A stretch of 64,000 nt of DNA from Pseudomonadota bacterium (GTDB lineage: Bacteria > Pseudomonadota > Gammaproteobacteria > Burkholderiales > Burkholderiaceae_C): positions 39,129 to 103,128 of the forward strand of contig JAKAZQ010000005.1 of the NCBI GenBank assembly GCA_021815805.1. The letters are read 5' to 3'. The notes beneath the pieces were generated by a model. The model saw only the letters and a list, made by a program, of their open reading frames with translations. It was not told the DNA's origin and ran no database searches. The position numbers and the translations under genes were made by a program. This document shows positions 35,500-44,376 of this stretch, piece by piece. Each line of letters begins with the position of its first letter. Position 1 is the stretch's first letter.

Positions 35500-37311
35500 T
35501 CAGGATTTGCGCAGGTCGACCTGCGCCACCGAGCTGATGCCGAGGATCGCGAACAAGCCGGCGACCAGTCGGTGCGTGCCTTCGAAGCGTACTTCACGCC
35601 CGGCGCTGCTCTGGCTCATGACCCAGTTGAGCACGATGCCCGCGCTGGCGAAATCCATGCGGCGCAGCCCGCTGAGGTCGACCAGCACGCTGCCGTGCCC
35701 TTCGGCGGCCTCGTCCAGCGGTTTGAGGAAATCCTCGCTGCCCCCGCTGATCTCGCCCAGCAGGCGCGCCGCCGCGACGCCGTTGGTCTCGGCGCTGGAA
35801 AAGCGTGTCGCGGCACGGCTGCTGGGAGCCCCTGGCACGCGCGAGCTGCCGCCGGCAATGCCCGCCTCGCTGGAGTTGAGCAGGCGCACGCGGGCACGGC
35901 TCGGCTCCCAGGACGGCGGCGAGATCTCGTAGGTGACGCAGTAATCGAGCGCGATGGACTCGAAGGCTTCCTGGGCGCCCGCCAGGCGCAAGGCTTCCAG
36001 GCGGATGCCCCACCACGCCGCATCGGCCTCGCGCTGCATGGCCGGTGCCTGCGCGGCGCAGGCCTCCAGCAGGTGGTCCAGCCCGGAAACCTCGAGGTTG
36101 CGTCCGGCCGCCGCGTTGAACACCTTCAGCGCCTCGAGCAGCGGCGCCTGGGCGCCGTCCTTGATCGACGTGAGGGCGCTGAATTCCAGCGCCACCAGGC
36201 CGGAACCGCCACGCGCCAGCGTCAGCAACACCTGCGCCTGCGCCACGTCGAGTTCGCCCAGCGCGGTGAACGAGCCGCCCGCGGCGCTGCTCGACGTCGG
36301 TGCCGCCGGCATGGCCACGCCCCACGACGGTGCCGACGACTGGAAACGATCCACGTAGTCGGTGACCAGGGCCTCGAAATGCTGGAGGTCGCCGCCGGCG
36401 CGGTAGAGGTCGAACAGCGCCAGCCAGAATTCATTTTCCAGCTTGCGATCCGGCGAGCCGGAGATCGCTTCCAGCAAGGCCCGCTCGGCACCCTGGTCGT
36501 TGCCGTTGGCGAAGTCCATGCATGCCTGGTCGAACAGCGGGCTGGACGAGACACCCTCCTGGACGTCCACGGCCAGCGAGTGCGTCGGGTCGGTCGCGTG
36601 TTCGCTGGAGGCCCAGTCCTCGCCGCTGACGCGGGCCATCGGCGGCGCGCCGATCTCCGTCGGGCCGATGCGCGTGGGCGCCATCTGCGTGGCCGCCATC
36701 TGCGTGGCGGCCAGCTGCGTCGGCGCAAGTTGCGTGGCGGCCAGCTGGGTCGGCGCAAGCTGGGTCGGCGCCGGCACCGTGGGTTGCATGGCGCGGGCGA
36801 GTTCCGACCCCGGCTGCGAGGCCGGCGCCGGCTGCCGGCTTTGCACGTCGGTCGCCGCGAAGCTCAGGGCTTGCGTGTTCTGGGACGGCAGCGCCGCACT
36901 GCGCTGCTGCGACATCGGTACGGTGGTGGCGTTGGCCGGCGCGCGCGAGCGCAGATCGGCCGTCGAGTCCTCCACCATGGCGCGCTCGATTTCATTGATC
37001 TTGCGCAGCGTGGCCTCGCGCTGCGGCGCCTGCGGCATGCCGGCACCGGTGTCGGGCAGATCGGAGAACACCAGATCCGCGGCTTCGCCGCTGGCCTGCT
37101 GCTTGCGCAGGCGGCGCAACGCCGCCAGTTCCCGTTTGCGGATGAACGAATCGAGCTTGCGCTGTTCTTCCCGCGCGCGCTGGTGTTCCTGTTCCTGTTG
37201 CTCGCGCAACGCGTTTTCGTGCCGCGTCAGCGACCAGTCCTGGGTCGGGTTCTTGATGAACTCGGTGACCCGGCGCCAGAAGCTTCGTTGCTTGACGGGT
37301 TGTTCGGCCAT
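35500..37311 (-). CDS. STAS-domain protein with coiled coil and pentapeptide repeats
   Basis: A 603-residue protein of unknown function. Residues 28-75 form a highly charged coiled coil ([20 protein letters not shown]). Residues 181-220 are eight tandem copies of A(P/A)TQ(L/M). The middle part (about 245-470) is helical and partly TPR-like ([20 protein letters not shown]). The last 90 residues are a STAS fold ([20 protein letters not shown]) that keeps a Ser at the usual regulatory position, and an earlier weaker STAS-like segment ([20 protein letters not shown]) may exist near residue 335. It lies between dksA and hslV, where a STAS protein is, in my recollection, commonly found in Burkholderiales. 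No signal peptide is seen. Confidence 0.8.
   Translation of the reverse strand: MAEQPVKQRSFWRRVTEFIKNPTQDWSLTRHENALREQQEQEHQRAREEQRKLDSFIRKRELAALRRLRKQQASGEAADLVFSDLPDTGAGMPQAPQREATLRKINEIERAMVEDSTADLRSRAPANATTVPMSQQRSAALPSQNTQALSFAATDVQSRQPAPASQPGSELARAMQPTVPAPTQLAPTQLAATQLAPTQLAATQMAATQMAPTRIGPTEIGAPPMARVSGEDWASSEHATDPTHSLAVDVQEGVSSSPLFDQACMDFANGNDQGAERALLEAISGSPDRKLENEFWLALFDLYRAGGDLQHFEALVTDYVDRFQSSAPSWGVAMPAAPTSSSAAGGSFTALGELDVAQAQVLLTLARGGSGLVALEFSALTSIKDGAQAPLLEALKVFNAAAGRNLEVSGLDHLLEACAAQAPAMQREADAAWWGIRLEALRLAGAQEAFESIALDYCVTYEISPPSWEPSRARVRLLNSSEAGIAGGSSRVPGAPSSRAATRFSSAETNGVAAARLLGEISGGSEDFLKPLDEAAEGHGSVLVDLSGLRRMDFASAGIVLNWVMSQSSAGREVRFEGTHRLVAGLFAILGISSVAQVDLRKS
36652..36771 (-). 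repeat. 15-bp tandem repeats encoding A(P/A)TQ(L/M) pentapeptides
   Basis: Eight consecutive 15-bp units within the STAS-protein gene encode residues 181-220, in the order [40 protein letters not shown]. Two sub-types alternate in the middle, which suggests duplication of pairs of units. The array forms a flexible linker. Confidence 0.9.
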
Positions 37312-37368
37312 GGACGGTGTGGCTGACGGCGGCGGCTGGCGGACGAGGACCCTGGCCGCGCGAAGGGC

Positions 37369-38019
37369 TCAGTCACCGAACATCTTCTGCTTCATCTCGC
37401 GGCGCTGCTGCGCTTCCAGCGAGAGCGTCGCGGTGGGGCGCGCGAGCAGGCGCCCGATGCCGATGGGCTCGCCGGTCTCCTCGCACCAGCCGTACTCGCC
37501 GCTGTCGATGAGTGCCAGGGCCTGCTCGACCTTTTTCAGCAGTTTGCGCTCCCGATCCCGCGCGCGCAACTCCAGTGCGTGCTCTTCCTCGATCGTGGCG
37601 CGGTCAGCCGGATCCGGCACGAGCAGGGTGTCCTCGCGCAGGTGTTCGGTGGTTTCCCCGGCGCTGCGCAGCAGCTCGTCGCGCAGCGAACCGAGGCGGT
37701 GCCGGAAGAACTCGAGCTGGGCCGCGTTCATGTACTCGCTTTCCGGCATCGCGAGCACTTCGGCGTCGCTCAGTTCCTGGGGCGACTTCGACTTCCAGGC
37801 GTTGGCCAGCTTGGGGTCGGCTTGGGTCGGTACGTTGGAGTTGGCGACGGTGCTCATGGCTTGGGCGGCGTGGGATGATGCGAAAGGGCGGCCTGCGACG
37901 GGTTCGAGACCCTGCGCGGCCGGCAGTGTAGCGGCAGCCGATGACGCCCGGGTCGAAGCGGCGGTTGCCGAGCGACGCGCTGCGGGCGCTGTCGGTGCTG
38001 TGCGAGTGCTCTTGGCCAC
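37369..38019 (-). CDS. dksA: RNA polymerase-binding transcription factor DksA (single-cysteine type)
   Basis: Secondary-channel factor that, with ppGpp, adjusts transcription of rRNA and amino-acid genes. The protein has the coiled-coil region (EFFRHRLGSLRDELLRSAGE to ERKLLKKVEQALALIDSGEY) and the globular end CEETGEPIGIGRLLARPTAT. Only one of the four zinc-finger cysteines of Escherichia coli DksA remains (CEET and SLEA replace CxxC pairs), so it should fold without zinc. I chose GTG at 38019 because GGGGGA lies about 8 bases upstream, giving 216 residues with a 54-residue Ala/Ser/Thr-rich extension; ATG at 37857 would give 162 residues but has no ribosome-binding site. Confidence 0.88.
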   Translation of the reverse strand: MAKSTRTAPTAPAARRSATAASTRASSAAATLPAAQGLEPVAGRPFASSHAAQAMSTVANSNVPTQADPKLANAWKSKSPQELSDAEVLAMPESEYMNAAQLEFFRHRLGSLRDELLRSAGETTEHLREDTLLVPDPADRATIEEEHALELRARDRERKLLKKVEQALALIDSGEYGWCEETGEPIGIGRLLARPTATLSLEAQQRREMKQKMFGD

Positions 38020-38406
38020 GGCGGATCCCCCTCTGACCTTTGTAGCATTTGGCGGCAGGCTTGCCGCAAATACCTGTTGCTCGGTTGCAACCCGGGGCGT
38101 TATGCAAGCATCAATCGCCGACGCCTCGGGGCGGCTGGGTGCCGTGGCGACGGCCACCCGCTGCCTTGTCCCGAGGGCTCTCGTCCCGAAAACTGCCTTG
38201 CCGGGAACTCCCATCCGGCAAGCTCCGGTCTGCGGTCCGACAAGCCCCGATCTGGTAAGCCCCGGTCTGGAAAGCATCCCGGAAGCATCTGCCTCGGAAG
38301 CATCTGCCCCGACGCCACCACGCAGGCCGCGAGCCGGCTCGCGAGCCCGGCGCCCGGGCCAGCCAAAACCGCCCGAGTATAGCGCGCCGGGGCGCGCCGG
38401 CCGGCC
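38020..38406. other. Non-coding gap between dksA and the CobW GTPase gene
   Basis: About 390 bases with no supportable gene. It holds an inverted repeat TTTGGCGGCAGGCTTGCCGCAAA at 38048-38070, close in front of dksA, a short palindrome GGTTGCAACC nearby, and a degenerate tandem array at 38218-38312. The dksA promoter must lie here on the minus strand, but no hexamer pair is convincing. Confidence 0.6.
38218..38312. repeat. Degenerate tandem array of 14-17-bp units
   Basis: Successive units share AAGC followed by a C-rich core: CAAGCTCCGGTCTGCGG, CAAGCCCCGATCTGG, TAAGCCCCGGTCTGG, AAGCATCCCGG, AAGCATCTGCCTCGG, AAGCATCTGCCCCG. The first three and the last two are clear relatives. The array lies between dksA and the CobW GTPase gene. 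Confidence 0.7.
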
Positions 38407-39486
38407 TCAGGCGACGAGGGCCTGACGCAGCCCCTGCTCGATGATGTCGCGGGGCAAGTCGATCCCGATGAACACGAGGCGGCTCTCACGCGCCTCCTGG
38501 GGCCCCCAGGCTCCGGCCAGATCGCTGCCCATGAGCTGGTGCACCCCCTGGAACACCACCTTGCGGTCAATGCCCTTCATGTTCAGCACGCCTTTGTAGC
38601 GCAGCATGCGCGGGCCGTAGATCTGCACGATGGTGCCGAGGAATTCCTCGAGGCGCGCCGGATCGAAGGGCTGGCTGGCGCGGAACACGAAGGACTTCAC
38701 GTCGTCGTCGTGATGATGGTGGTGGTGCCCGCAATGCTCGCCGTGCTCGTGGTCATGCTCGCAGCTGTGGTCGTGGGCATGCCCATGGCCGTCGCCGTGG
38801 TCGTGCGCGTGGCCGTGTTCCTGCTCCTGGAGGAATTCGGGGTCGATTTCCAGGCGCGCATTGAGGTTGAAACCCCGCAGGTCCAGCACCTCGCGCAGCG
38901 CAACCTCGCCGAAATGCACCACCTGCTGCGGCGCCCGCGGGTTCATGCGGCGCAGCCGGGCCTGCAGTGCGGACAGCGCCGAGGCCTCCGTCAGGTCGGC
39001 CTTCGAGATGAAGATGCGGTCGGCGAACCCGACCTGGCGCTGGGCTTCCAGGCGCGTGTCGAGCTGCTGCGAGGCGTGCACGGCGTCGACCAGCGTGACG
39101 ATGGAGTCCAGCAGATACTGGCTGGCCACGTCATCGTCCATGAAGAAGGTCTGCGCCACCGGGCCCGGGTCGGCCACGCCGGTGGTCTCGATGATCACGC
39201 GGTCGAACAGCAGTTCGCCGCGGCGCCGGCGCGTCGCCAGGTCGCTGAGGGTGGCGCGCAGATCGTCACGGATGGTGCAGCAGATGCAGCCGTTGGACAT
39301 CTGCACGATCTGCTCGCCGCGCTCCTGCACCAGGATGTCGTTGTCGATGTTCTCCTCGCCGAACTCGTTTTCGATCACCGCGATGCGCGAGCCGTGCGCC
39401 TCGCCCAGCACGCGCTTGAGCAGGGTGGTCTTGCCGCTGCCGAGAAAGCCGGTCAGGATGGTTGCGGGAATGAGGGCGGACGACAT
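38407..39486 (-). CDS. CobW/COG0523-family GTP-binding metallochaperone with His-rich loop
   Basis: A 359-residue P-loop GTPase of the COG0523 family, which delivers metal ions, often zinc. Walker A is GFLGSGKTTLLKRVL. The family metal motif is SNGCICCTIRDDL (CxCC at 67-70), followed by the ETTGVADPGPVAQTFF switch and NKxD-like SKAD. Residues 224-259 form a His-rich loop with 18 histidines and two cysteines, preceding the C-terminal CobW_C domain (FVFRASQPFDPARLEEFLG). It lies upstream of dksA on the same strand. A zinc role fits the family and the loop but is inferred; no Zur site was recognised. Confidence 0.9.
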   Translation of the reverse strand: MSSALIPATILTGFLGSGKTTLLKRVLGEAHGSRIAVIENEFGEENIDNDILVQERGEQIVQMSNGCICCTIRDDLRATLSDLATRRRRGELLFDRVIIETTGVADPGPVAQTFFMDDDVASQYLLDSIVTLVDAVHASQQLDTRLEAQRQVGFADRIFISKADLTEASALSALQARLRRMNPRAPQQVVHFGEVALREVLDLRGFNLNARLEIDPEFLQEQEHGHAHDHGDGHGHAHDHSCEHDHEHGEHCGHHHHHHDDDVKSFVFRASQPFDPARLEEFLGTIVQIYGPRMLRYKGVLNMKGIDRKVVFQGVHQLMGSDLAGAWGPQEARESRLVFIGIDLPRDIIEQGLRQALVA

Positions 39487-39621
39487 GGTGCGGATGGATT
39501 CGGTGGAAAGGCGCCTGTGGAAGGGCGCGACGCCGCGGCCGCGCAGCCATGCACATGGGGGCGGGCGACCTGCGCACAAGCCCCCGCTTGCGGCCTGTGC
39601 CAGTGTAAGCCGGCGTCGCGT

Positions 39622-40803
39622 TCAGCGTGCGCGCAGCAGCAGGCCCTTGAGGTACTCGCCTTCGGGAAAGCTCAGCAATTGCGGATGGTCGGGCGCCGCG
39701 CCGACGCGGCGCACGATTTCGGCGTCGCGCTGCGCGTCCACCGCGGCGCCGGCCACCACGCTGCCGAACAGCGTGGAGTCGATGCCTCCGGAGCACGAAA
39801 AGGTGAACAGCCAGCCTCCCGGGCGCAACAGGCCCAGGCCGAGGCGATTGATGTCCTTGTAGGCGCGCGTGGCGCGCGCCGCCTGCGCGACGCTGGCGGC
39901 CAGCTTGGGCGGGTCGAGGACCACGGCATCGAAGCGCTCGCCGGCCTCGCGCAATTCGCGCAGCACACGCCCAACGTCGTCCTCGCGCAGCACGCTGCGC
40001 GAGGCATCGAAGCCGTTGTCCCGCACATGCGCGGCGGCCAGTTCGAGCGCCGGGCCGGAGGAGTCCACGCTGATCACCTGCTCGGCGCCGCCGGCCAGCG
40101 CGGCGAGCGTGAAGCCGCCGCTGTAGGCGTAGCAGTTCAGCACGCGGCGCAGGCCCTGGCGGCGCACCAGCTCGCGAAAGCGCAGGCGGTTGTCGCGCTG
40201 GTCGAGATAGAAGCCGGTCTTGTGCCCGCCGGCCACGTCCACCTGAAGCCGCATGCCGTGCTCCTCGATCGCCACGCGCGTGGCGCCGTCGCCGTGCAGC
40301 CAGCCGCTGCGCGGCTGCAGGCCCTCGTGGGCGCGCACCCCGACGTCGGAGCGCTCGTAGATGCGCAGCCCCGGCAACTGCTCGCGCAGCGCCTGCAGCA
40401 GCACGTCGCGCCAGCGTTCGGCGCCGGCGCTGAGCAATTGCACCACCGCGATGTCGTCGAAGCGGTCGACGACAAGCCCGGGCAGGCCGTCGGCCTCGCC
40501 CCACACCAGCCGTGCCGCGCGCGGATCGAGGTCGAGCTCGCCGCGGCGTGCGATCGACTGGCGCAGGCGCTCGCCGAAGAACGCGGCATCGATGCGCTGT
40601 GCCGGGTCGAAGCTCCACATGCGCAGTCGGATCTGCGAGTGCGGGCTGTAGGCAGCCCAGCCCAGCGTACGGCCATCGGCGCTGTCCACGCGCACGGTCT
40701 CCCCGCTGTCGGCGGCGCCGCGCGCGATGGCCCCTGTGAACACCCAGGGATGGCGGCGCAGCACTGCGCGCTCCTTGCCGGGGTGCAGGCGAATGACTTT
40801 CAT
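39622..40803 (-). CDS. Class I SAM-dependent rRNA methyltransferase, RlmI-like
   Basis: A 393-residue protein of the RlmI family (23S rRNA m5C methyltransferase). The N-terminal PUA domain begins MKVIRLHPGKERAVLRRHPW with VFTGAIARG. The EEHGMRLQVDVAGGHKTGFY and LDQRDNRLRFREL stretches are diagnostic. The SAM site is VLNCYAYSGGFTLAALAGGA, and the catalytic loops are VVLDPPKLA and FSCSGGID; the cysteine of SCSG is the expected nucleophile. Site specificity is assumed from the family. Confidence 0.9.
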   Translation of the reverse strand: MKVIRLHPGKERAVLRRHPWVFTGAIARGAADSGETVRVDSADGRTLGWAAYSPHSQIRLRMWSFDPAQRIDAAFFGERLRQSIARRGELDLDPRAARLVWGEADGLPGLVVDRFDDIAVVQLLSAGAERWRDVLLQALREQLPGLRIYERSDVGVRAHEGLQPRSGWLHGDGATRVAIEEHGMRLQVDVAGGHKTGFYLDQRDNRLRFRELVRRQGLRRVLNCYAYSGGFTLAALAGGAEQVISVDSSGPALELAAAHVRDNGFDASRSVLREDDVGRVLRELREAGERFDAVVLDPPKLAASVAQAARATRAYKDINRLGLGLLRPGGWLFTFSCSGGIDSTLFGSVVAGAAVDAQRDAEIVRRVGAAPDHPQLLSFPEGEYLKGLLLRAR

Positions 40804-40831
40804 GGCGTGTGTAAACCGGCGAAGGATGGTG

Positions 40832-41836
40832 TCAGCGCGGCTTGCGCGCGCGCGGGTGCGCCTGGTCGTAGACCTGCGCCAGATGCTGGAAGTCCAGGCG
40901 GGTGTAGATCTGGGTACTGGCGACGCTCGCATGGCCCAGCAACTCCTGCACGGCGCGCAGGTCGCCGCTGGATTGCAGCAGATGCGACGCGAAGGAGTGT
41001 CGCAGCATGTGCGGATGCACGGGGCCCGGCAGCCCTGCCTCGAGGGCGCGTCGCCGCAATTCCTCGCGCACCCTCTGCGCCGAGATGCGCGCGCCGCGTG
41101 GACCCAGGAACAGCGCCGCGCGATCCGCCGCCGAGGCCTGCGGCGGCGCCTCGCGCAGTGCCAGCCAGGCGCGCAGCGCCTGCATGGCCTGTGCTCCGAC
41201 GGGCACGACGCGGCGCTTGCCCCCCTTGCCGAGCACATGGGCCTCGGCCGCCTGCCAGTCGATCCAGCCCAGCGATACGTGATCCGGCTCGCGCACCGGG
41301 CGCGCATCGAGCCCGACCAGCTCGGAAACCCGCAGGCCGCTGGAATACAGCAACTCGGCAATCGCCCGCGCGCGCGCCGCGCTGCGCGGGTCGACACCAG
41401 CGGCGGCCGCCGCCGGCCCGGCCGCCAGTGCCACCGCGTGCTCCACACTGAGCGCCTTGGGCAGCGGACGCTGCGCCCGCGGCGCATGCACGTCGCGCGA
41501 CGGGTCGCTCGCCAGCATGCCCTGCGCGCCCATCCAGCGCAGCAGTCCGCGCCACGCCGACAGGCGCGCAGCGATGGCGCGCGGACTCATGCCCTGGCCG
41601 TGCAGCGCCGCCGCCCAGGCGCGCAGGTGCCGAGCCTGCAGGCTCGGCGCGTCCAGACCTGCCTGGGCGGCGCGTCGGCACAGGTCGAGCAGGTCGCGGC
41701 GGTAATTGACCAGCGTGCGCGGCGCCAGCCGGCGCACCTGTTCGAGGCGCTTCAGGTGTTCGTGACAGGCTCGCGCCAGCTCCGGTGGGGCGTCGGCGGC
41801 GGGCGGCGACGCGTGCGCGGGGCCGGGCGGCTCCAT
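40832..41836 (-). CDS. xerC: Tyrosine recombinase XerC
   Basis: Site-specific recombinase that resolves chromosome dimers at dif with XerD. The 334-residue protein has an N-terminal core-binding domain. All catalytic residues of the family are in place: Arg in YSSGLRVSELVGL, Lys in VLGKGGKRR, His-x-x-Arg in HPHMLRHSFASHLL, His in LGHASVASTQ and Tyr in IYTRLDFQ. Its place in a dapF-DUF484-xerC series identifies it as chromosomal xerC rather than a mobile-element integrase. Confidence 0.94.
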   Translation of the reverse strand: MEPPGPAHASPPAADAPPELARACHEHLKRLEQVRRLAPRTLVNYRRDLLDLCRRAAQAGLDAPSLQARHLRAWAAALHGQGMSPRAIAARLSAWRGLLRWMGAQGMLASDPSRDVHAPRAQRPLPKALSVEHAVALAAGPAAAAAGVDPRSAARARAIAELLYSSGLRVSELVGLDARPVREPDHVSLGWIDWQAAEAHVLGKGGKRRVVPVGAQAMQALRAWLALREAPPQASAADRAALFLGPRGARISAQRVREELRRRALEAGLPGPVHPHMLRHSFASHLLQSSGDLRAVQELLGHASVASTQIYTRLDFQHLAQVYDQAHPRARKPR

Positions 41837-41843
41837 GGCGTGC

Positions 41844-42506
41844 TCAGCGCGGCTCGACCAGGCGCAGCAGCGCGGCCGACGCGACCTCGCCGACGCGTGC
41901 CAGGAATTCGGTTCCCATGTCGGCGGTGAAACGATCGGCCTGCGGCGAACCCAGCACGAGCAGGCCGAACGACGGCGCCTGGGCGTGCGCGCGCAGCGCC
42001 ACCAGCGCCAGCGACTGCGGCGGCGAGGCGAGCCAGCGCGCCGCCTCGAAACCTGCATTGGCGCCGCAAAACGGCTGGCTCAGGCTGTTGGCCAGCACGG
42101 GGATGTCCTCGCCCACCGGCGCCGCCGCTTCGAGGCTCGCGTATTCCGGGCGCACGTTCCAGATGCGCAACGCCGCCAGCGGCAGGTCGAAGCCGCTGCG
42201 CAGTTCGTCCACCAGCGCACCTGCCAGCTCCTGCGGTTCATGACGCAGCAGCAGCGCGCGCGCCCACGCCAGCAGGCGCGCCGACAGCACCTCGTTGTCG
42301 GCGGCATTGCGCATGAGTTCGGCGAGGCGATGCTCGAGAGCGCGCATCTTGTCGCGCAGCATTTCGATCTGCCGCTCCTGCAGCGACACCGCGCGGTTGC
42401 CGTGGGGGCTTTGCAACTGCACGCTGGCCAGCAACTCGGCGTGGCGTTCGAAGAAATCGGGATGTTCGGCCAGGTAGGCGGCCAGGTCGTTCTCGCTGAG
42501 TTCCAT
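41844..42506 (-). CDS. DUF484 family protein
   Basis: A 220-residue cytoplasmic protein with the DUF484/GAF-like fold, of unknown function. The N-terminus SENDLAAYLAEHPDFFERHA is the family hallmark, followed by a helical region (SLQERQIEMLRDKMRALEHR) and a GAF-like second half. It lies between dapF and xerC, the arrangement seen in many gammaproteobacteria and betaproteobacteria, and is 7 bases upstream of xerC. Confidence 0.92.
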   Translation of the reverse strand: MELSENDLAAYLAEHPDFFERHAELLASVQLQSPHGNRAVSLQERQIEMLRDKMRALEHRLAELMRNAADNEVLSARLLAWARALLLRHEPQELAGALVDELRSGFDLPLAALRIWNVRPEYASLEAAAPVGEDIPVLANSLSQPFCGANAGFEAARWLASPPQSLALVALRAHAQAPSFGLLVLGSPQADRFTADMGTEFLARVGEVASAALLRLVEPR

Positions 42507-42535
42507 CAGGGCGTTCCGAAAAGGGTCGATCGGGG

Positions 42536-43441
42536 TCAACGCGGTGCGGCTGCCGCTTCCGGGGCATGTGCTGGCGGCAGCGCGAGATTGTCGAGGTCGA
42601 TGCTGGCGTCGAACACATGCACGGCGGGTCCGGTCATCAGCACGGCATGGCCCGGCCCCTGCCAGGCGATGCTCAGCTCGCCGCCGCGCGCCTGCACCTG
42701 CACCGGGCTGCGCAGCCATCCGTGCCGCATGCCGGCGACGGCGGCGGCGCAGGCGCCGGTGCCGCAGGCCAGGGTCTCGCCGGCGCCGCGCTCCCATACG
42801 CGCAGCCGCGCATGGTGCGGGTCCAGCACCTGCAGAAAGCCGACGTTCACGCGCTGCGGGAACCGCGCGTGGTGTTCGAGCAGCGGCCCCAGTCGCTGGA
42901 CCGGCGCGCTGTCGACGTCGTCGACGCGCAGCACGGCATGCGGATTGCCCATCGACAGCACGCTCGCGCGCCATGCGAGCTCATCGACGAGCAGGTCCCA
43001 GCGCGCCAGTGCGCCGTCGGCATGCGCCTGCAGGCCGGCGGCGTCGAACGGCACGTCGCTCGGCTGCAGGCGCGGTGCGCCCATGTCGACGCACACGCGG
43101 CCGTCGTCCTCCATGCGCGGCTCGATGATCCCGGCGCGCGTCCAGACGCGCAGCGTGCGCTTGCTGCTCAAACCGCGGCGCAGCACGAAGGCGACAAAGC
43201 AGCGCGCGCCGTTGCCGCACTGCTCGACCTCGCCGCCATCGGCGTTGAAGATGCGGTAGCCGAAGTCGACGTCCGGCCGCGGCGCCGGCTCGACGACCAG
43301 GATCTGATCCGCGCCCACGCCGAAATGCCGATCGGCGAGCAGGCGCAGCTGCGCCGGCCCCAGCGTGAACGGCTCGCGGGTGGCGTCGATGACCACGAAG
43401 TCATTGCCGGCGCCGTGCATCTTGGCGAACTTCAGGGGCAT
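42536..43441 (-). CDS. dapF: Diaminopimelate epimerase
   Basis: Converts LL- to meso-diaminopimelate for lysine and peptidoglycan. The 301-residue protein starts [19 protein letters not shown]. The two catalytic cysteines are in [12 protein letters not shown] and [15 protein letters not shown]. It is about 25 residues longer than usual at the C-terminus because of an Ala/Pro-rich tail. It is upstream of DUF484 and xerC and downstream of the acyltransferase pair. Confidence 0.96.
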   Translation of the reverse strand: MPLKFAKMHGAGNDFVVIDATREPFTLGPAQLRLLADRHFGVGADQILVVEPAPRPDVDFGYRIFNADGGEVEQCGNGARCFVAFVLRRGLSSKRTLRVWTRAGIIEPRMEDDGRVCVDMGAPRLQPSDVPFDAAGLQAHADGALARWDLLVDELAWRASVLSMGNPHAVLRVDDVDSAPVQRLGPLLEHHARFPQRVNVGFLQVLDPHHARLRVWERGAGETLACGTGACAAAVAGMRHGWLRSPVQVQARGGELSIAWQGPGHAVLMTGPAVHVFDASIDLDNLALPPAHAPEAAAAPR

Positions 43442-43485
43442 GGACAGGGCAGGCTGGGAGGTCGGGAAGGGCGGCGCGCCATCGT

Positions 43486-44376
43486 TCAGTACAACGGGGG
43501 TTCGCCCGGCGGACGCGTCTTGAAGCGCTTGTGCACCCAATGATATTGGCTGGGCATCTCGGCCACGCGCTGCTCGATGAAGCGGTTCAGGTGCAGCAGC
43601 TCGGCGTCGATGTCGGCGATGCGCCCGTCGCGCAGCCGCGGATAGTCGCTCCACGCCGGGTGGATCGTGACCTCGTAGCCCTGCGCGCCGGGAAGCATGC
43701 GCGCGACCACCGGGTAGACCCGCGCATGCGCCGCGGCGGCCAGCCGGGGAACCACATCCAGGGTCGCCGCGGGCACTCCGAAAAACGGCACGAAGCGCGA
43801 GTGCTTGGGGCCGAAGTCCATGTCCGGCAGGGTGTAGAACGGCGTGTGCCGGCGCAGCGCGCGCAGCATGCCGCTGGCGCCCTCGTGGCGGGAGACGATG
43901 CGGTCGGCCGCGAAGCGGCTGCGCCCTCCCAGCACCCAGCGATCCAGGGTCGGCGACTTCTGCGGCGTGTACATGCCCGACAGCGGGCGCCGCGCCGCCA
44001 GCGTCAGCGCGGTCCACGCCGCGTCCATGCCCTCGAAGTGCAGACCGACCAGCAACACCGCGCCGTCGCCGTGCAGCGCCTCGTCGACGGGGCCCTTCAG
44101 GTGCAGCACGCGGCGCAGGCGGCGTGGACTGGCCCACCACAGGAAGGCGCGTTCGAGCAGCGCGCGCGCCACGCAGACGAGGTGCTCGCGCGCCACCTGC
44201 TCGCGGCGCTCGGCGCTCCATTGTGGAAAACACAGCTCCAGGTTGCGCAGCGCGATGCGTCGGCGCCGGCGCGCCAGCGGCCACAGCGCGCGTCCGAGCG
44301 CGCGCCCGAGCGCGGCCTGGACGCCGAAAGGCAGCCAGTGCAGCAGCCACAGCAGGCCCAGCAGCAGGCGCGTCAT
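43486..44376 (-). CDS. Lipid A biosynthesis acyltransferase (LpxL/HtrB family), second copy
   Basis: A 296-residue inner-membrane acyltransferase of the LpxL/LpxM family that adds a secondary acyl chain to lipid A. One N-terminal membrane segment ([20 protein letters not shown]) is followed by the catalytic motif [11 protein letters not shown] (HX4D) and [20 protein letters not shown]. The substrate loop [20 protein letters not shown] and the end [15 protein letters not shown] complete it. It overlaps the stop of the next upstream gene by four bases, so the two acyltransferases form an operon; which acyl chain each adds is unknown. Confidence 0.9.
   Translation of the reverse strand: MTRLLLGLLWLLHWLPFGVQAALGRALGRALWPLARRRRRIALRNLELCFPQWSAERREQVAREHLVCVARALLERAFLWWASPRRLRRVLHLKGPVDEALHGDGAVLLVGLHFEGMDAAWTALTLAARRPLSGMYTPQKSPTLDRWVLGGRSRFAADRIVSRHEGASGMLRALRRHTPFYTLPDMDFGPKHSRFVPFFGVPAATLDVVPRLAAAAHARVYPVVARMLPGAQGYEVTIHPAWSDYPRLRDGRIADIDAELLHLNRFIEQRVAEMPSQYHWVHKRFKTRPPGEPPLY

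Noticed and set aside
37312..37368. Intergenic terminator between dksA and the STAS gene
   Set aside because: No stem followed by a T-tract was found on the minus strand; the genes are probably co-transcribed.
40832..41836. Tyrosine recombinase as a sign of a mobile element
   Set aside because: It is chromosomal XerC in the usual dapF-DUF484-xerC neighbourhood; no attachment sites or cargo genes are near.
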